Below, in pieces: positions 1-11,583 of a stretch of 64,000 bases of DNA; positions within the stretch are counted from its first letter, which is position 1; every line of letters starts with the position of its first letter. The translations under genes and the position numbers were made by a program. Under the pieces are notes generated by a model that worked only from the letters and a program-made list of their open reading frames with translations, made no database searches and had not been told where the DNA came from. Source of the stretch: Turbatrix aceti (lineage: Eukaryota > Nematoda > Chromadorea > Rhabditida > Panagrolaimidae); NCBI GenBank assembly GCA_963969345.1, contig OZ017768.1, forward strand, positions 1,645,668 through 1,709,667. Direction: 5' to 3'.

Positions 1-170
1 AACGATTTTTTGATAAAAAAAATGCTCTAGAACGTAAAAAAACGCGCATGCTGCAGGCAACGTGCACCGATCGCCCGAGTGACCATCCATTTCACGATCG
101 ATCAGGTTTTTTGCTGACTGCAACCTAAAAACCCCTCGTTTTTGATATTACACTACAGGCTTTCTTGTCT

Positions 171-1493
171 ATGCTATCAAATACTTTACGTTTGATTGCC
201 AGAGGAGAACAAATTCGATCACGTTGTTGGAGTAGTGCTATCTTTCAGCCAGTTGCCCTGTTCACCAAGTTGGAACCACCACAGGTTGCCGAGTGGAAGC
301 GACAGTTTGGTGCGACATCATCGTCGTCCGATACCCCAGCTGAGGAGAAAAAACAACCCCAGGCAAAGAAAAATCCAGGAAAACCCAAAATGGCTGGTGG
401 TGAGTTGCTTTTTTTTGGGGTTTTGGTTGGTGGTTTTTATGGTGATTGTGAATGTTTTTTAGGTAAACAACAGCCTGCTGCAGCTGCGACAACGAAAAAG
501 CTAGCCGAAGAACTGGCTCAGAAGTACGCAGAGGTGCTCAAGAAGGCCGCAGTTTCACCGGATGAGGCTTTGAAGTATGTTTCGTCGATTCAGACCGATA
601 TGGCGAAGCTTCGAGAGAGCGTTCAGGGACTTGGTTAGTTTGATTTTTATTTTTGGGCGATTGTGAAACTATTATATTTTGATATTTTTTCAGCCGGAGC
701 GTACGAAAAAACCCAAGTCGCCGCCCTCGCACGAGAAAAGCAAGATTTGCAGTCCCAAGTTGCAAAACTCGTAAAAGAGCTTCGTGAAGCCGAAATCAAG
801 GCTGGCGTTCCGCAGATTCCGATCCCAGATGACGTTCTCCTCGGAAAAGCGTCGCTGAAGTCGGCAGATGCCACTCCTGAACCCGCTGCCGCCTCAGCTG
901 CCCCCGCTGCTCCAGCCAAAAAAGACCACCCCAAGACCGAAAAAAAAGTCAAGGAAAAGAAAGAAAAAGCCCCAGCCAAACCCGCACCCGTCGACGACGC
1001 TGTTGACATCGGCCGTCTGGACCTCCGTGTGGGCTTCATCCTTGAGGCCAAAAAACACCCCGATGCCGACGCCCTCTACGTCGAAACCATCGATGTCGGC
1101 GAAGAAAATCCGAGAACCGTCATTTCCGGCCTCGTCAAGTGGGTCCCACTCGAACAGATGCAGCAGAGAAAGGTCGTCTGTCTCTGCAATCTGAAACCCG
1201 TCAAAATGCGTGGAATCGAATCCCAGGCAATGGTCATGTGCGCTTCTTCCGCGGACAAGGTCGAGATCATGGAAGTCGACCCTTCTGCCCAGCCTGGAGA
1301 CGCCGTGACCTGCGAGCCTTTCGTCCACCGCCCAGACGCGATTCTGAATCCCAAAAAGAAGGTCTGGGAAACGGTGGCTCCGGATCTCGTCGTTGCACCG
1401 GACGGAAGCGCGACGTACAAGGGTTCGGTCCTGCTGGTGGGAGGCAAGACTCCGATGACTGCCCCATCTCTTCGGAATGTCAACGTTCGTTGA
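171..1493 (+). CDS. AIMP1: AIMP1/p43, multisynthetase complex and tRNA-binding protein
   Basis: Exons 171-399, 463-633 and 694-1493 give 399 aa in frame. The last ~170 residues are an EMAPII-type tRNA-binding domain: they begin IGRLDLRVG, carry the [10 protein letters not shown] helix, then [15 protein letters not shown], and end with the family's C-terminal extension. Residues before it include a charged, probably coiled-coil stretch ([20 protein letters not shown]) followed by an Ala/Pro/Lys-rich linker. In the family this protein scaffolds cytosolic aminoacyl-tRNA synthetases and binds tRNA. The start is ATG 171; a CTACAG acceptor ends about 12 bases upstream, fitting a trans-splice site. 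Intron 1 (63 bp) is a multiple of three without a stop, so retention would insert 21 hydrophobic residues. The T-rich composition argues it is normally removed. Identification is firm; the N-terminal exon is less so. Confidence 0.9.
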
Positions 1494-1940
1494 TGTGAGG
1501 GGTGGAATCTCGGCTGAAAGGTGAGGAATGGGGTTCAAAAGTAGGGTTTAAGTACACCAAAAATTAACACGTTTGATGAATTACGTTATGATTTACCGTT
1601 TTTTGTGAGAATCAGTAACGTTTTTTTTTTCGTGTCAAAATGGTTACTTTTTGTTGTTGATTTACGGTATTTTCCAAATTTGCACTTTTCAGTTTTTCAT
1701 GTATTTTTTGTTCAAAAACGATGTTTTTTCAGGTACTGTAATCTCGATCAGTTCATCCTTCGGTTTTTATCTCGTTCGAAAGAACACCTGTCTCGTCATG
1801 TTTTTCTGTTGTTTTAGTTCTAATAAAACAAGATTGCTTTTACTGCTGGACAAACGAACAATTTGATCGGTTTTATATCCGTTGTTATTTTCAAAAAAAA
1901 TTGTTTTGACATTGTTATTTTTTTGGATTCCAGAATTACG
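1494..1940. other. AIMP1-ESF1 spacer
   Basis: 447 bases, AT-rich, with no convincing coding sequence. A splice acceptor (GGATTCCAG) ends 8 bases before the ESF1 ATG, so the ESF1 mRNA is probably trans-spliced or has an upstream noncoding exon. The same orientation and short distance allow a shared transcript, but the gap is long for a typical nematode operon. Confidence 0.5.
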
Positions 1941-4391
1941 ATGGTGAAAAAAGCGCAGTCTCGAGGCGCATCTTCACTCCAGAAGAAGCCCAAAAAGGCT
2001 CTGCTTCGCGATGAACGCTTTGCTGCGGTTCAGAGCGATCCGCTCTTTCATGAAATGCCAAAGAAGGCTCGCAAAATCAAGGTTGACGATCGATTCAAGG
2101 CCATGTTTACGGATAAGGATTTTACCGTTGGTCGGACGGATATTGACAGTCGGGGACGACCGATTGCTCTTGATCAGCGAAAATCTGTTCGGGACCTGTA
2201 CGAATTTGAAGGGGACCACGAAAAGTATGTTTTTTTTTGAAATTAATTTAAATTTTTTAAAATTTTTGATTTTTTTAGAGAATCGTCATCAGAAGCCGAG
2301 GAATCCGAAACCGAAGAAGACAAAGTCATCCGGCTTGACCTGGCGCGTGGTGCCGGTAACCTGTACTCATCGGACGACGATTCCGACTCGACGATCGACT
2401 CCGAAGTCGAACCTGAACCGGCGGACGCAAAGGAACACGGCGAAAGAGTGCTCCGAGGACACATTTACGACAACAATGACGATGAGAAATTCAACGCGCG
2501 CCACGTCGAGTGGGCCTCCAAACGCCTGGCTGTCTGCAACATGGATTGGGACAACGTCCGGGCCGAAGACATCCTCGTCCTTCTCCTCTCATTCAAGCCT
2601 CCGACCGGGGAAGTCAAGGGCGTATCCGTCTACCTCTCTGACTTTGGCGCTGAACGTATCGCTCAGGAAGAAGTTTCCGGGCCGACGCTGAAGGTTGATC
2701 CGGCTAAGGTGAAGGATCGCGGTGATGATGAACTTGATGAGTGAGTTTTTATTGGAAGTTGAAGATTTTTTCAATGAAAAATTTATTTTTATGTGTAAAA
2801 CTTTTGTTAGAAGTAAGATTACTTTTGTCACTATTTTGTTACTTTTGTTGAGAGTAACATTCAATTTTTGTCGTTATTTTGTTACTTTTGGTTTTGCAGG
2901 CTAAAGTGAAGTAACACTTTTTGTTGTTATTTTATTACTTTTTTTAGAAGTAACATTCTAGTTTTATTTTTTTTGTTACTTCTATTTGGTGTTTTGTCTT
3001 CAATTCTTGCCTCTTTTTCTGTTAACAAAATCGGATTGCATTTTCGATGCTAAAATTTTACTTTTATTTTTTTGTCAGGGCAACGATAGTGAGTAACGAT
3101 AAATTTTTTTCATTTTGTTCACAGCGTTTTTATAAAACCTTAAAAAAAATATTTTTTTTGTTTTTTAGCAAAGTCGTTGCCGCAGTCCGCGCCTATCAAT
3201 CCGAAAAGATGAAGTACTACTACGCAGTTGCGGAATGCGATACCGTCGAAACGGCCTCTGCAATCTACGAGGGATGCGATCGTCTTGAATTCGAATCCTC
3301 GGGTGTTTCACTCGATTTACGATTTATTCCGGATAAAATGGAATTCGACGATGAAAGACTCCGTGAACGAATTTCGATGGATTCATTCAACGTCAGCAAG
3401 TACAGACCCAATTACTTCCGGTCTACGATTACGAATCTCCGCCCGCAACTCAAATGGGATGAAAATAATCCTCAACGGGCAAAAAAAATTGAGGGATTAT
3501 TGAAACGCGAAAATCTGGGTGATTTGTCAGATGTTGGGTGAGTTTTTCTTTTTTGACAGGTGTTATTGATTGATTGAAGAGGGTTCTTGTGGTGTGGAAA
3601 AAAATTGTAATCAATGTTGACTTTTTTTCAGGGATTTGATTGCTGGTTCGGAATCGGAGGCAGAAAACGGCGATTCTGATGAGGAAGCGAGGAAACAGAA
3701 ACTCGCGGATCTGTTCGTGGCTGCTGGGATCAATGCAAAGCAGAAATCTGACATGGATGTTGAATGGGACGACGAAGATGGAAGTTCTGTCGGCAGCGAT
3801 GATGATGACGAGAAACTGGGATCTTCGGAAGACGACGGAAGCGATTCTGGTGCATCTGATGTCGACGAGAATGGAGGCGACGTGAAATCATCGGCACCCA
3901 AGTCAAAGAAAACCCCATTCCAGGAGTACCTCGAGCGACGACGAGCCAAGCGACGGGAACGCAAGCAGCAGGTTCGCGTGCTGAAGGCAAACGCGAGGGA
4001 GGCATCGAGCGCCGAAGCTGCAGCCTCGAAACTCGCTGCCAAGGCAAATTCGGCAGCTGTCACCTCAAAAACCGGACTCAAGGAAGGCAAGGTGGGTAAG
4101 AAGAAATCCGAGCTCGCGGCCAACCTCGCAGCTGACGTCACGGATTCTCGATTCTCAGCTCTCTTCACGGATAGCGAATTTGCAATCGACAAATCCAACC
4201 CGAACTACAAGGGTGGTGCCCTGCCCGAGTTGCAGGTCGCTGAGAAGGTCAAACGAAAGCGAAAGGCCGCAGGTGGCACAGGTGGCGATGTCACCAGTTC
4301 GCCCCCCGCAAAGAAAGAATCGAACGATGATCTGGTGTCCAAGCTCAAGTCCAGGGCTGAAAAATTCAAGCAAAGGAAACGGACGCGATAA
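1941..4391 (+). CDS. ESF1: ESF1 homolog, nucleolar pre-rRNA processing protein
   Basis: Exons 1941-2224, 2279-2740, 3169-3537 and 3632-4391 join in frame to 624 aa. The family works in the nucleolus in 18S rRNA maturation. Visible hallmarks are an N-terminal [13 protein letters not shown] block (about residues 50-65), acidic serine-rich stretches, a central conserved region ([16 protein letters not shown], then [19 protein letters not shown]), a second acidic stretch in exon 4, and the C-terminal NUC153-like motif [14 protein letters not shown] near residues 545-560, followed by a Lys/Arg-rich tail ending KFKQRKRTR. Intron 2 (2741-3168) is unusually long and repeat-filled (see the separate entry). 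An AATAAA-type signal lies near 4515. Order and spacing of motifs match ESF1 rather than other NUC153 proteins. Confidence 0.93.
2741..3168. repeat. ESF1 intron 2 with GTTACTTTT/AAGTAAC repeats
   Basis: This intron carries several copies of a degenerate unit built from GTTACTTTTG and its near-inverse AGTAACA, spaced by T-rich sequence (about 2800-2990). One unit contains TTTTGCAGGCTAAAGTGAAG (about 2893-2912), which looks like a splice acceptor followed by a short exon. The same block occurs in the UXS1 intron at 6859-7407. Confidence 0.75.
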
Positions 4392-5579
4392 CTTCACTCG
4401 ACAACGGCTCAGGAAAAAAAAGCAGTTGTGTTGTTTTGTTGATTTTTCATTTTTTTTCATTTGTCGGTTTTTTTTGCTCTTTTTGTGATTTTTTTTGTCC
4501 AGAAAAAGTGGATAAATAAATGTGTAGAAAAATGTTGCGACAACATTGATGCAGTCGTTTTACAGAATATTGCGGTACCAACACGGCCGAATGCTTTTGC
4601 GGCATTTATTTGAGAAAAAAAAATTAGGAAAAAAATTGTGGCCGAAAATACGTTTTCTTAAAAAAATTTTGCGGAACGAAAAAATGTCTGCTGGGGGTTT
4701 TGTTTATTACTTGCAGTCAATTTGTGCAGTTTGGTGGTCCTGAAATGTGTTTCTCGTTTTATAGATAAACAAATAACGGTGACGTAAAATACTAAATATA
4801 TTGTTTGTTTATTCAGGTGTTTTTTGATTTTGACGACTTTTGCAAAATTTTATACTACCGGGGGTTGGTTGTGGGATTTTTTTTGTGTGTCGAATCTATA
4901 ATAACTTTTCCATTGCTAGAGGGCTTGAATGGTTTTATCACACGCTGTTCGTAAAAAAATTCATTTTTTACACCATTTTTATGACTTTTACATTTAAAAA
5001 ATCATACTCAAAATTTGTGAATATATTTTTTAATCGATCGTAAACGCTGTTAAAATCATAGACATCAGACAAATTTGAAATTCCGGACATAGATGAGATA
5101 GAAATGATCTTTTGACTTTCTAGGAACATACTATCAATCATTTTTGCTATGGGAAATCAAAGGTATGCACCAGGTGTCTTTCTTATAAGACCGGGCCACC
5201 GAAAATCACTCCAGTGAGAACCATGTTTTGGTGAACGCTACCCCGCTACTGACTGATAAATAAATGAAAATAAATACATACCTGTGTCTACACACTTTTT
5301 GTTCCCCCCTTTTTGCACCTATTTACCTGCAGCATTTTTCGTGCTTGATCATCTCACGTGGCCACTTTTTGTTACCCCGCAAAATATATGTCATCAATTT
5401 GGTATTTTTATGATGCATGTCCCCGTGACCTGTTAATTGCTATGTTTGGTCGTCGATTGCATTGCGTTGCGTGTTGAATATTTCTATGCGCATAGTAATT
5501 TAATTTTTATGAACACGTGATTTTTTAGGTGTTAAATCCGTGACGCATCCAGGCATTCGTCACGCATCCATGCCTGGTG
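4392..5579. other. ESF1-UXS1 spacer
   Basis: About 1.2 kb of AT-rich sequence holding the ESF1 polyadenylation region (near 4515) and presumably the UXS1 promoter. The small open frames here have no ATG context or family resemblance. I see no RNA gene. Confidence 0.5.
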
Positions 5580-5590
5580 ATGGCGATTGA
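5570..5590 (+). promoter_or_regulatory. Short uORF overlapping the UXS1 start
   Basis: An ATG at 5570 opens six codons and stops at 5590, overlapping the UXS1 ATG at 5580 in another frame. It lies within a small direct repeat (CGCATCCAGGCAT / CGCATCCATGCCT). If the mRNA includes it, it would lower initiation at the main ATG. Whether it is transcribed is unknown. Confidence 0.35.
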
Positions 5591-7822
5591 CCGATTTCGC
5601 AAAATTTTTATACCATTCATTTTGTTATTTGTATTCTGTTTACTTCCACTTTTTTGTAAGTTTTTTTCTGTTTTCATTTCTTTGTTTTTCGACGATTAAA
5701 AAAAATTTTTTGACAATAAAATTTTTTTAGTACTTCAAAATGTTACACCTGCCCAGATTGTGGCTACTCCAACTACGGATTACAGGTTTGTATTTTTTTT
5801 GCTTTCCGAAACTAAAATAAATAGGATTTTTTTTCGCTTTCACTTTTACTATTTTTTTACGATAAGTGCAAATTTGCGTATTTAAATAAAAATTGTGGCT
5901 GCATTCACATTTATCTTTCATGTGATTTTTTTAAATCTAAATGCGTTCTTTTTCAGCGATGATGTAAAAACTCTAAAGCACCAAATTGAATTTCTACAAC
6001 GTGAAATTGGTCATCTTCATCGTCAAATTGGTTCACAGGTCGCTCTTGAAAAGTAAGTTTCTATTTTTTGTATCGGTTGATTATGTTTGCACTTACCCCC
6101 TCACTGCACCGTTCACGCTAACCCAAAAATGTACCGTACATTTCTCTGTCAGTCAACAACCCCTCTGTGACATGTGTTTACGTATTTTCAGCCTCCGAAA
6201 GTGTTCCAGGCTCAATTCATCGTATCCGCCGATAAAAGCCAGAAATGAGGCTTCTAGGCTACGGATCCTGGTTACCGGTGCTGCGGGATTTGTGGGATCC
6301 CATCTTGTCGACAAACTCATGTCTCAGGGCCACGAAGTCATCGCTCTGGACAATTACTTTACCGGTCGGAAGAAAAATGTCGAACAGTGGATCGGGCATG
6401 CCAACTTCGAACTCGTTCATCACGATGTCGTAAATCCGTACTACGTCGAGGTGGATCAGATCTACCACCTCGCATCGCCCGCCTCTCCTCCGCACTACAT
6501 GTACAATCCTGTCAAGACCATAAAAACAAACTCCATCGGCACAATCAATCTTCTGGGTCTCGCGAGAAGGGTCAAAGCCCGCATGCTCCTCGCGTCGACG
6601 TCCGAGGTCTACGGTGACCCCGAGGTGCATCCCCAGCCCGAAACCTACTGGGGCCATGTGAACTCAATCGGTCCGAGGTCGTGCTACGACGAAGGCAAGC
6701 GTGTAGCCGAGGCCCTCATGATGGCCTACCACAAGCAGGAAAGCGTCGACGTCCGCATTGCCAGGATTTTCAATACCTTCGGGCCGAGAATGCATATCAA
6801 CGATGGCCGGGTTGTCAGCAATTTTATACTCCAGGCTCTTCAGGGGAAGCCTATAACGGTGGGTTCTTATATGTATGAAATAAGATTAAAAAAAAAACTA
6901 AACGTTTTTCGAAGTAAGGTTTCCAATTTGTTGCTAAAAAGGATATGTTGCGTTTTTTTATTAAAAGTAATATTGCTTATTTGGCGCTATTTTATTACTT
7001 TTGCTGACAGTAACATTCACATTTTGTTGCTATTATGTTACTTTTGTTTTTGCAGGCTAAAATGAAGTAACACTTTTTGGCGCTAAAACATTACTTTTGC
7101 TATAAGTAAGATTGACATGTGGTTACTATTTTGTTATTTTTTGTTTTGCAGGCTAAAGTGAAGTAACACTATTTTTCGCTATTCTGTTACTTTTGTTTGG
7201 AGTAACGTACAAATTTTTGCCGTTATTTTGTTACTTTTGTAAGTAATATTCACTTATTGTCGATTTTATGTTTCTTTAAAAAATCTGAACGATCAATTTT
7301 TTTTGCATAATAAGTTTTTTGGTGACATTTTGTTACTTTTTTTCTGAAATGCTCCTTACACACATTTTTTCGAATATTGCAATAATTTTTATATAGTTTT
7401 TTTCCAGATCTACGGTAGAGGCAACCAAACTCGGTCCTTCCAATACGTGTCAGACCTCGTCGATGGCCTGGTATCTCTCATGAATAGCAACACAACACTT
7501 CCTGTAAATATTGGTAATCCTGAAGAATACACAATCAATGACTTTGCCCATCTTATACGTGATCTCATTAGTGAGTTTTCTTTTTTTTGACGCAGTATAA
7601 TTAAATGTGCTTCAACGGGGGAATTTTTTTATAGATAGCGGTAGTAAAGTCGTCCACGAAGAAGGACAAATCGACGATCCTCAGCAAAGACGACCTGATA
7701 TCCAGCGTGCAGCCGATCTCATAGGATGGAAACCTCGGGTGTCAATGCGTGACGGGCTCAAAAAAACTATTGATTACTTTAGACAAGAACTTGAACGTGA
7801 AAAGGTAGGTGATAATGAGTAA
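5580..7822 (+). CDS. UXS1: UDP-glucuronic acid decarboxylase 1 (UDP-xylose synthase)
   Basis: Exons 5580-5655, 5731-5785, 5957-6052, 6192-6858, 7408-7570 and 7635-7822 give 414 aa, close to the usual ~420. It converts UDP-glucuronate to UDP-xylose in the Golgi lumen, the donor for glycosaminoglycan linker synthesis. Residues ~9-26 are a single hydrophobic signal anchor (type II membrane topology), followed by a short coiled-coil stem. The short-chain dehydrogenase fold begins at ~100, with NAD motif GAAGFVG (105-111), TSEVYG (212-217) and the catalytic YDEGK (Tyr241, Lys245). The C-terminal part has [12 protein letters not shown] and [10 protein letters not shown], both family signatures. Intron 4 (549 bp) contains the repeat shared with ESF1. 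A GTAGGT near the end could be an alternative donor, but the frame stops normally at 7822. Confidence 0.95.
6859..7407. repeat. UXS1 intron 4 with GTTACTTTT/AAGTAAC repeats
   Basis: At least four degenerate copies of the GTTACTTTTG ... AAGTAACA unit lie between about 6960 and 7260. Two contain GCAGGCTAAARTGAAGTAAC (about 7052 and 7149), almost identical to the copy in the ESF1 intron. Copies are in the sense direction of both host genes. Confidence 0.75.
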
Positions 7823-8054
7823 GCAAGGGCGTGTACGATATTAAATTTATTTTTGTACTGTGTACTATAATTTGCGGTGGCCATCATTAAAGTTTATTAT
7901 ACCTGGAAAAAAAGTTCGGATACTGTATTAATTTTGAGTTACGGTAACGTAATCTCCACAGGAGATGTACTGTCGAGTGGGTGACGATTGCTTCAGGTAG
8001 ACCCCAAATGTCATCTGAAATTTTTTTGATTTCAAATTCTTACGGTAAAAAAAT

Positions 8055-10821
8055 TCAAAATTCTAAAAAATGGATTTTTTTATCAGTAAAAGTTCCAAAA
8101 CATACTTTATCACCTATTCTTGCGTTTCTAAGTGCCAGTAATACTGCCGGATCTTTCTCCCCAGTCGCCTGGTCGATGGCTATCATCTGGCACCTGGTAC
8201 ACCTGCCGATGACTTCAAAATTTACCCCACCAATAGTGACGCTGGAATAAGTGTCTTCGGCGAAGGGAACGTCACTTCCGGTATCGATGACGAAATGGGC
8301 GCGAAATCTGTGCATTACTTCGACTGTTGGAAGGCCAATCGTCTTTGACAGCGCTCGAATGGATGCCATTGTGATCAGAAGATAGTCCGCGACGTTGTTG
8401 AAAGATGAACAGATTTCCTGGACACAAGGGACGTGCCGAACTATCCTGGACCCTGGGGGCATGGTCGGGTGAAGGCGAGTTAGGTATGATTCTGCTTGGT
8501 CTCCACAGTCCAGGGCTAGAAGACTCCCGGCACAGATTTTGGCTTCCTGGGAATCAGTTTCGGCATCTGGAACTGCGGTTGATAAAGCTAGGACGTTGGA
8601 AATATCGTTTTTGTCGGTCAATATCAAAGTCGAAGATTTCGGGCTGCCAAGTCGAGGAAGAACGTTGCAAAGTGCGGGGACACGTTTCTGGGTCACCACG
8701 GACCCATCCCCCGCGACTACCGACCACTGACGATCCAAATAAAGTCCCGTGGCTGTGAGCAACCATTTTTGAGGGCTCAAAGATCCTCCGGATTTTACAG
8801 GATATAAAAACATGTTGGTCAGGTGAGGCTGAGGGCGGTGAATGCAATTTTGATTCACATCCGAAGATTTTGGGGCCGAAAAACTTCCATGCGAGACAAA
8901 ACATGTCAAAATCAAGTCTTCAAATACGCGAACGTCATCCCAGGTGGATGTTCGACCGAAGGAAATTCGACAGCATCCCAAAGGCTTGCCGGTGGTCGGA
9001 TCGAGATCATGAGTGTCCCCGCATTTTTTTCCTTTTGCCTAAAAAATTTGTGTAAAATGTTTTTTGCTCTGAAAAAAAAAGCAAAAAAAATTACGATTCG
9101 GTCTTCCCATTCTTGATGTCCAAGGTAGACGTCACAAGCTCCCTGGTTGCAAAAACAACCAGTTCGAAGACAAATTCCAAAAAGGTCGGCAAATTTTTCG
9201 ACCTCGGTGTAGCCAACTGTGGTTATGCCATCCTGGCGGAGAAGGTTGAATGCCACAATTGGGCCCTGACTTTGGGTCTGTAATGATGATTTTGAGTCTT
9301 CGTCTGAGGATGTTTGCCAGCCATAAACCACTCCAACAGGTGTACCGGTAGAGTGCAAGGTTGTTCGGAGAAATTTTACACAGTGCTGAGCAAGTGCGAA
9401 AGTGTGAGATTGTATTTTGGTCATTCCGCCTGCAATTTTTTTTAATTTTTTTATTCAAAATAAAAAAAAATTATAAAGAAATTTTTTTTCGAATCTGAAC
9501 TGTTTTCGAAAAGCTATACAAATTTTTGAAATTTGCTCAAAATTATCAAAAAGTATAAGTTTCGAAAGAATTTCAAAATCCAAAAAATTCTAATTTTATT
9601 CACAAAATTGCCCAAAATCCTTACCAAAACGCTGAATATCGTCGAATCCAAATTTCAAAAAATAAATCCCGTGATAATTTACTGTTCCAACTTCGAATCT
9701 TTCTTCAAGGTCTTCTTTGAGGACATAAGCTCCACTCGTCACGTCGTAGCCTTCAACAGCACCCCCGAAAAAACCAACCGGACCAAGCATCAACTTGTGA
9801 AGTATGGAATTATTGTCTTTTCTGATAAGTAGTCCCCCAACACCGGTCGGAAATCCAAAAATCTTATAAAATGATACCACCACAAAATCAGGGTATCCGA
9901 ATTCTCCAAGAGCCAGCGGTGAAGTTGAACAGTACGCCGCAGCATCCAGGCAGGTTATCGGAATGCCAGGTGAGGTTTCTAAAAAGTTATAATTCGGAAT
10001 TTTATAAATGGGTTCACAATTTTACCTCGAAACCATGAAATAAATTCTGGGTCGTATTTTTTGCCACAAAAATTGCTTTGAGCTGTCAAAAATAACAAAT
10101 TGAGGTCTTCTGAAGTGCCGCTAGTTGATGCGAAAGTTGAAAATTGTGTTTTTAAATCAAGCAAGTCGTTTCCAAGAATTGTGGTCGATTTCATTTGAGG
10201 ATCTAATCGCTGTCTGGTTCCGTGAACTGATGTGTGGGAGTCTTTGAGTAAAGAAATTGATTGGAGATTTTTGTCTTCTGCAAAAAATTAGCTCCAAAAA
10301 TTATTGATTTATGCATTTTCATTAGTTTTCGAATTTTATAAAACATTGATTTTTGCATCGACGACCAAAATTCTATCTTTTTAATGTAAATACCATTAAA
10401 CTTTTACTGTCAAAATATTTTTGTAAAGTGACCAACGATCGTAGTTTGCAATTTACTGTTAAAATATTGCGACTTACTTCCAAGATTGGCCGCAACAATA
10501 TCAGCAACAATTCTGAGACCATCAGATGTATTTCCAGTGAACACGACTGCATAATCTTCCTTGGATACTCCAAAAAATTGTAGAATTCTAAGAATCACCA
10601 TAATTTTTAACCTTTAGTCCATAAACTGTAAAACCATTGACATACCTCAACTTAACAACCTGGATCATAGAAGCCGTATTCTGTGCCACAGCATGCCTGC
10701 TATGTGGATTTCCCATCGCCTGAATTCCCTGGGGATCCATCATAGCTGCGGCAATAGCTGCCATTTGGCTTTGCGAGGCTTGGGTTGCTCCAGCGTGGTC
10801 GAGATAGGTTACCTTTCCCAT
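8055..10821 (-). CDS. MOCOS: Molybdenum cofactor sulfurase
   Basis: Six exons, 5' to 3': 10821-10646, 10587-10478, 10277-10026, 9978-9625, 9429-9095, 9038-8055, giving 736 aa in frame. The enzyme adds the terminal sulfur to Moco for xanthine dehydrogenase and aldehyde oxidase. The N-terminal NifS-like half shows YLDHAGATQ, HTSVHGTR, the PLP lysine in SFYKIFGFPTGVGGLL (Lys ~218), GTVNYHGIYFLKFGF and the persulfide-loop motif RTGCFCNQGAC (~388-396). The C-terminal half is a MOSC_N/MOSC pair: MFLYPVKSGGSLSPQKW, then RFRAHFVIDTG, and GRCTRCQMIAIDQATG. Both domains look intact. It converges with UXS1 across a 232-base gap. All exon junctions are GT-AG and preserve frame, so the model is reliable. 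Confidence 0.95.
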
Positions 10822-11583
10822 GGTTAGACAATTAGTTCAGTGTCAAAACCAAAAATGTGGCTGCCATGTGCTGACTGAGTGAGTTGTTAGTCGCGCGTCA
10901 TTAAAACAATTATTACGACCATCGATCAATCAATCAAAAAATAGCGTGCGACCGACCGGGAAAGGAAGGGGGTGAGATCAAGCGGAGTGATACGCATGCA
11001 ATGGTTGGTCTCTGTTATTTGATCATATATGCAATTTATGTTTGTTTTTTACCACCATTTCTAGACCATGTTCGACGTTATCAGTGTTTTAATCGTCCAT
11101 TGCACAGGTTTTCGTCATTCAACAAAAAATGTTTGCGTGTGTTCCCTTTTTCAAGCAAAATTATAAGTATTACATAAAATATCGTGTTAGTTCGAGAACA
11201 TACAAACGATTGTTTCCCATCCCCCTCCCATGAAACTTCAATAAAACTTTTATTGGATCAACCTGCAAATGATGAATACATTTTATATACAAAATGGAAA
11301 GAAAAAAAATAGGAAAGACAATGAATAATTCAACTTTGATCCAACGTATAGGCACTTCACCTTCATATGTCATATTCAAATAATGCCTGCCGTAGGAAAG
11401 AAATGGCGCGATACTAATTTCGTAATATTCCATTGTTCATTCCTAGTCTATTACTTTTTAAAAAATAAAACACCCGAATATTTTTTCGTAGAACAATTTT
11501 TGATAAAAGCATCATCAGTAAACACGAGGTGCATGTATTGGGATATACTACTAATTTTCCAATGTTTTGGTATTTTTTGAATG
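10822..11583. other. MOCOS upstream region and MSP-gene 3' flank
   Basis: About 760 bases. The part nearest 10822 is the presumed MOCOS promoter and 5' leader; no splice acceptor abuts the MOCOS ATG, unlike several other genes here. The remainder is AT-rich with no supported gene. Confidence 0.45.
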
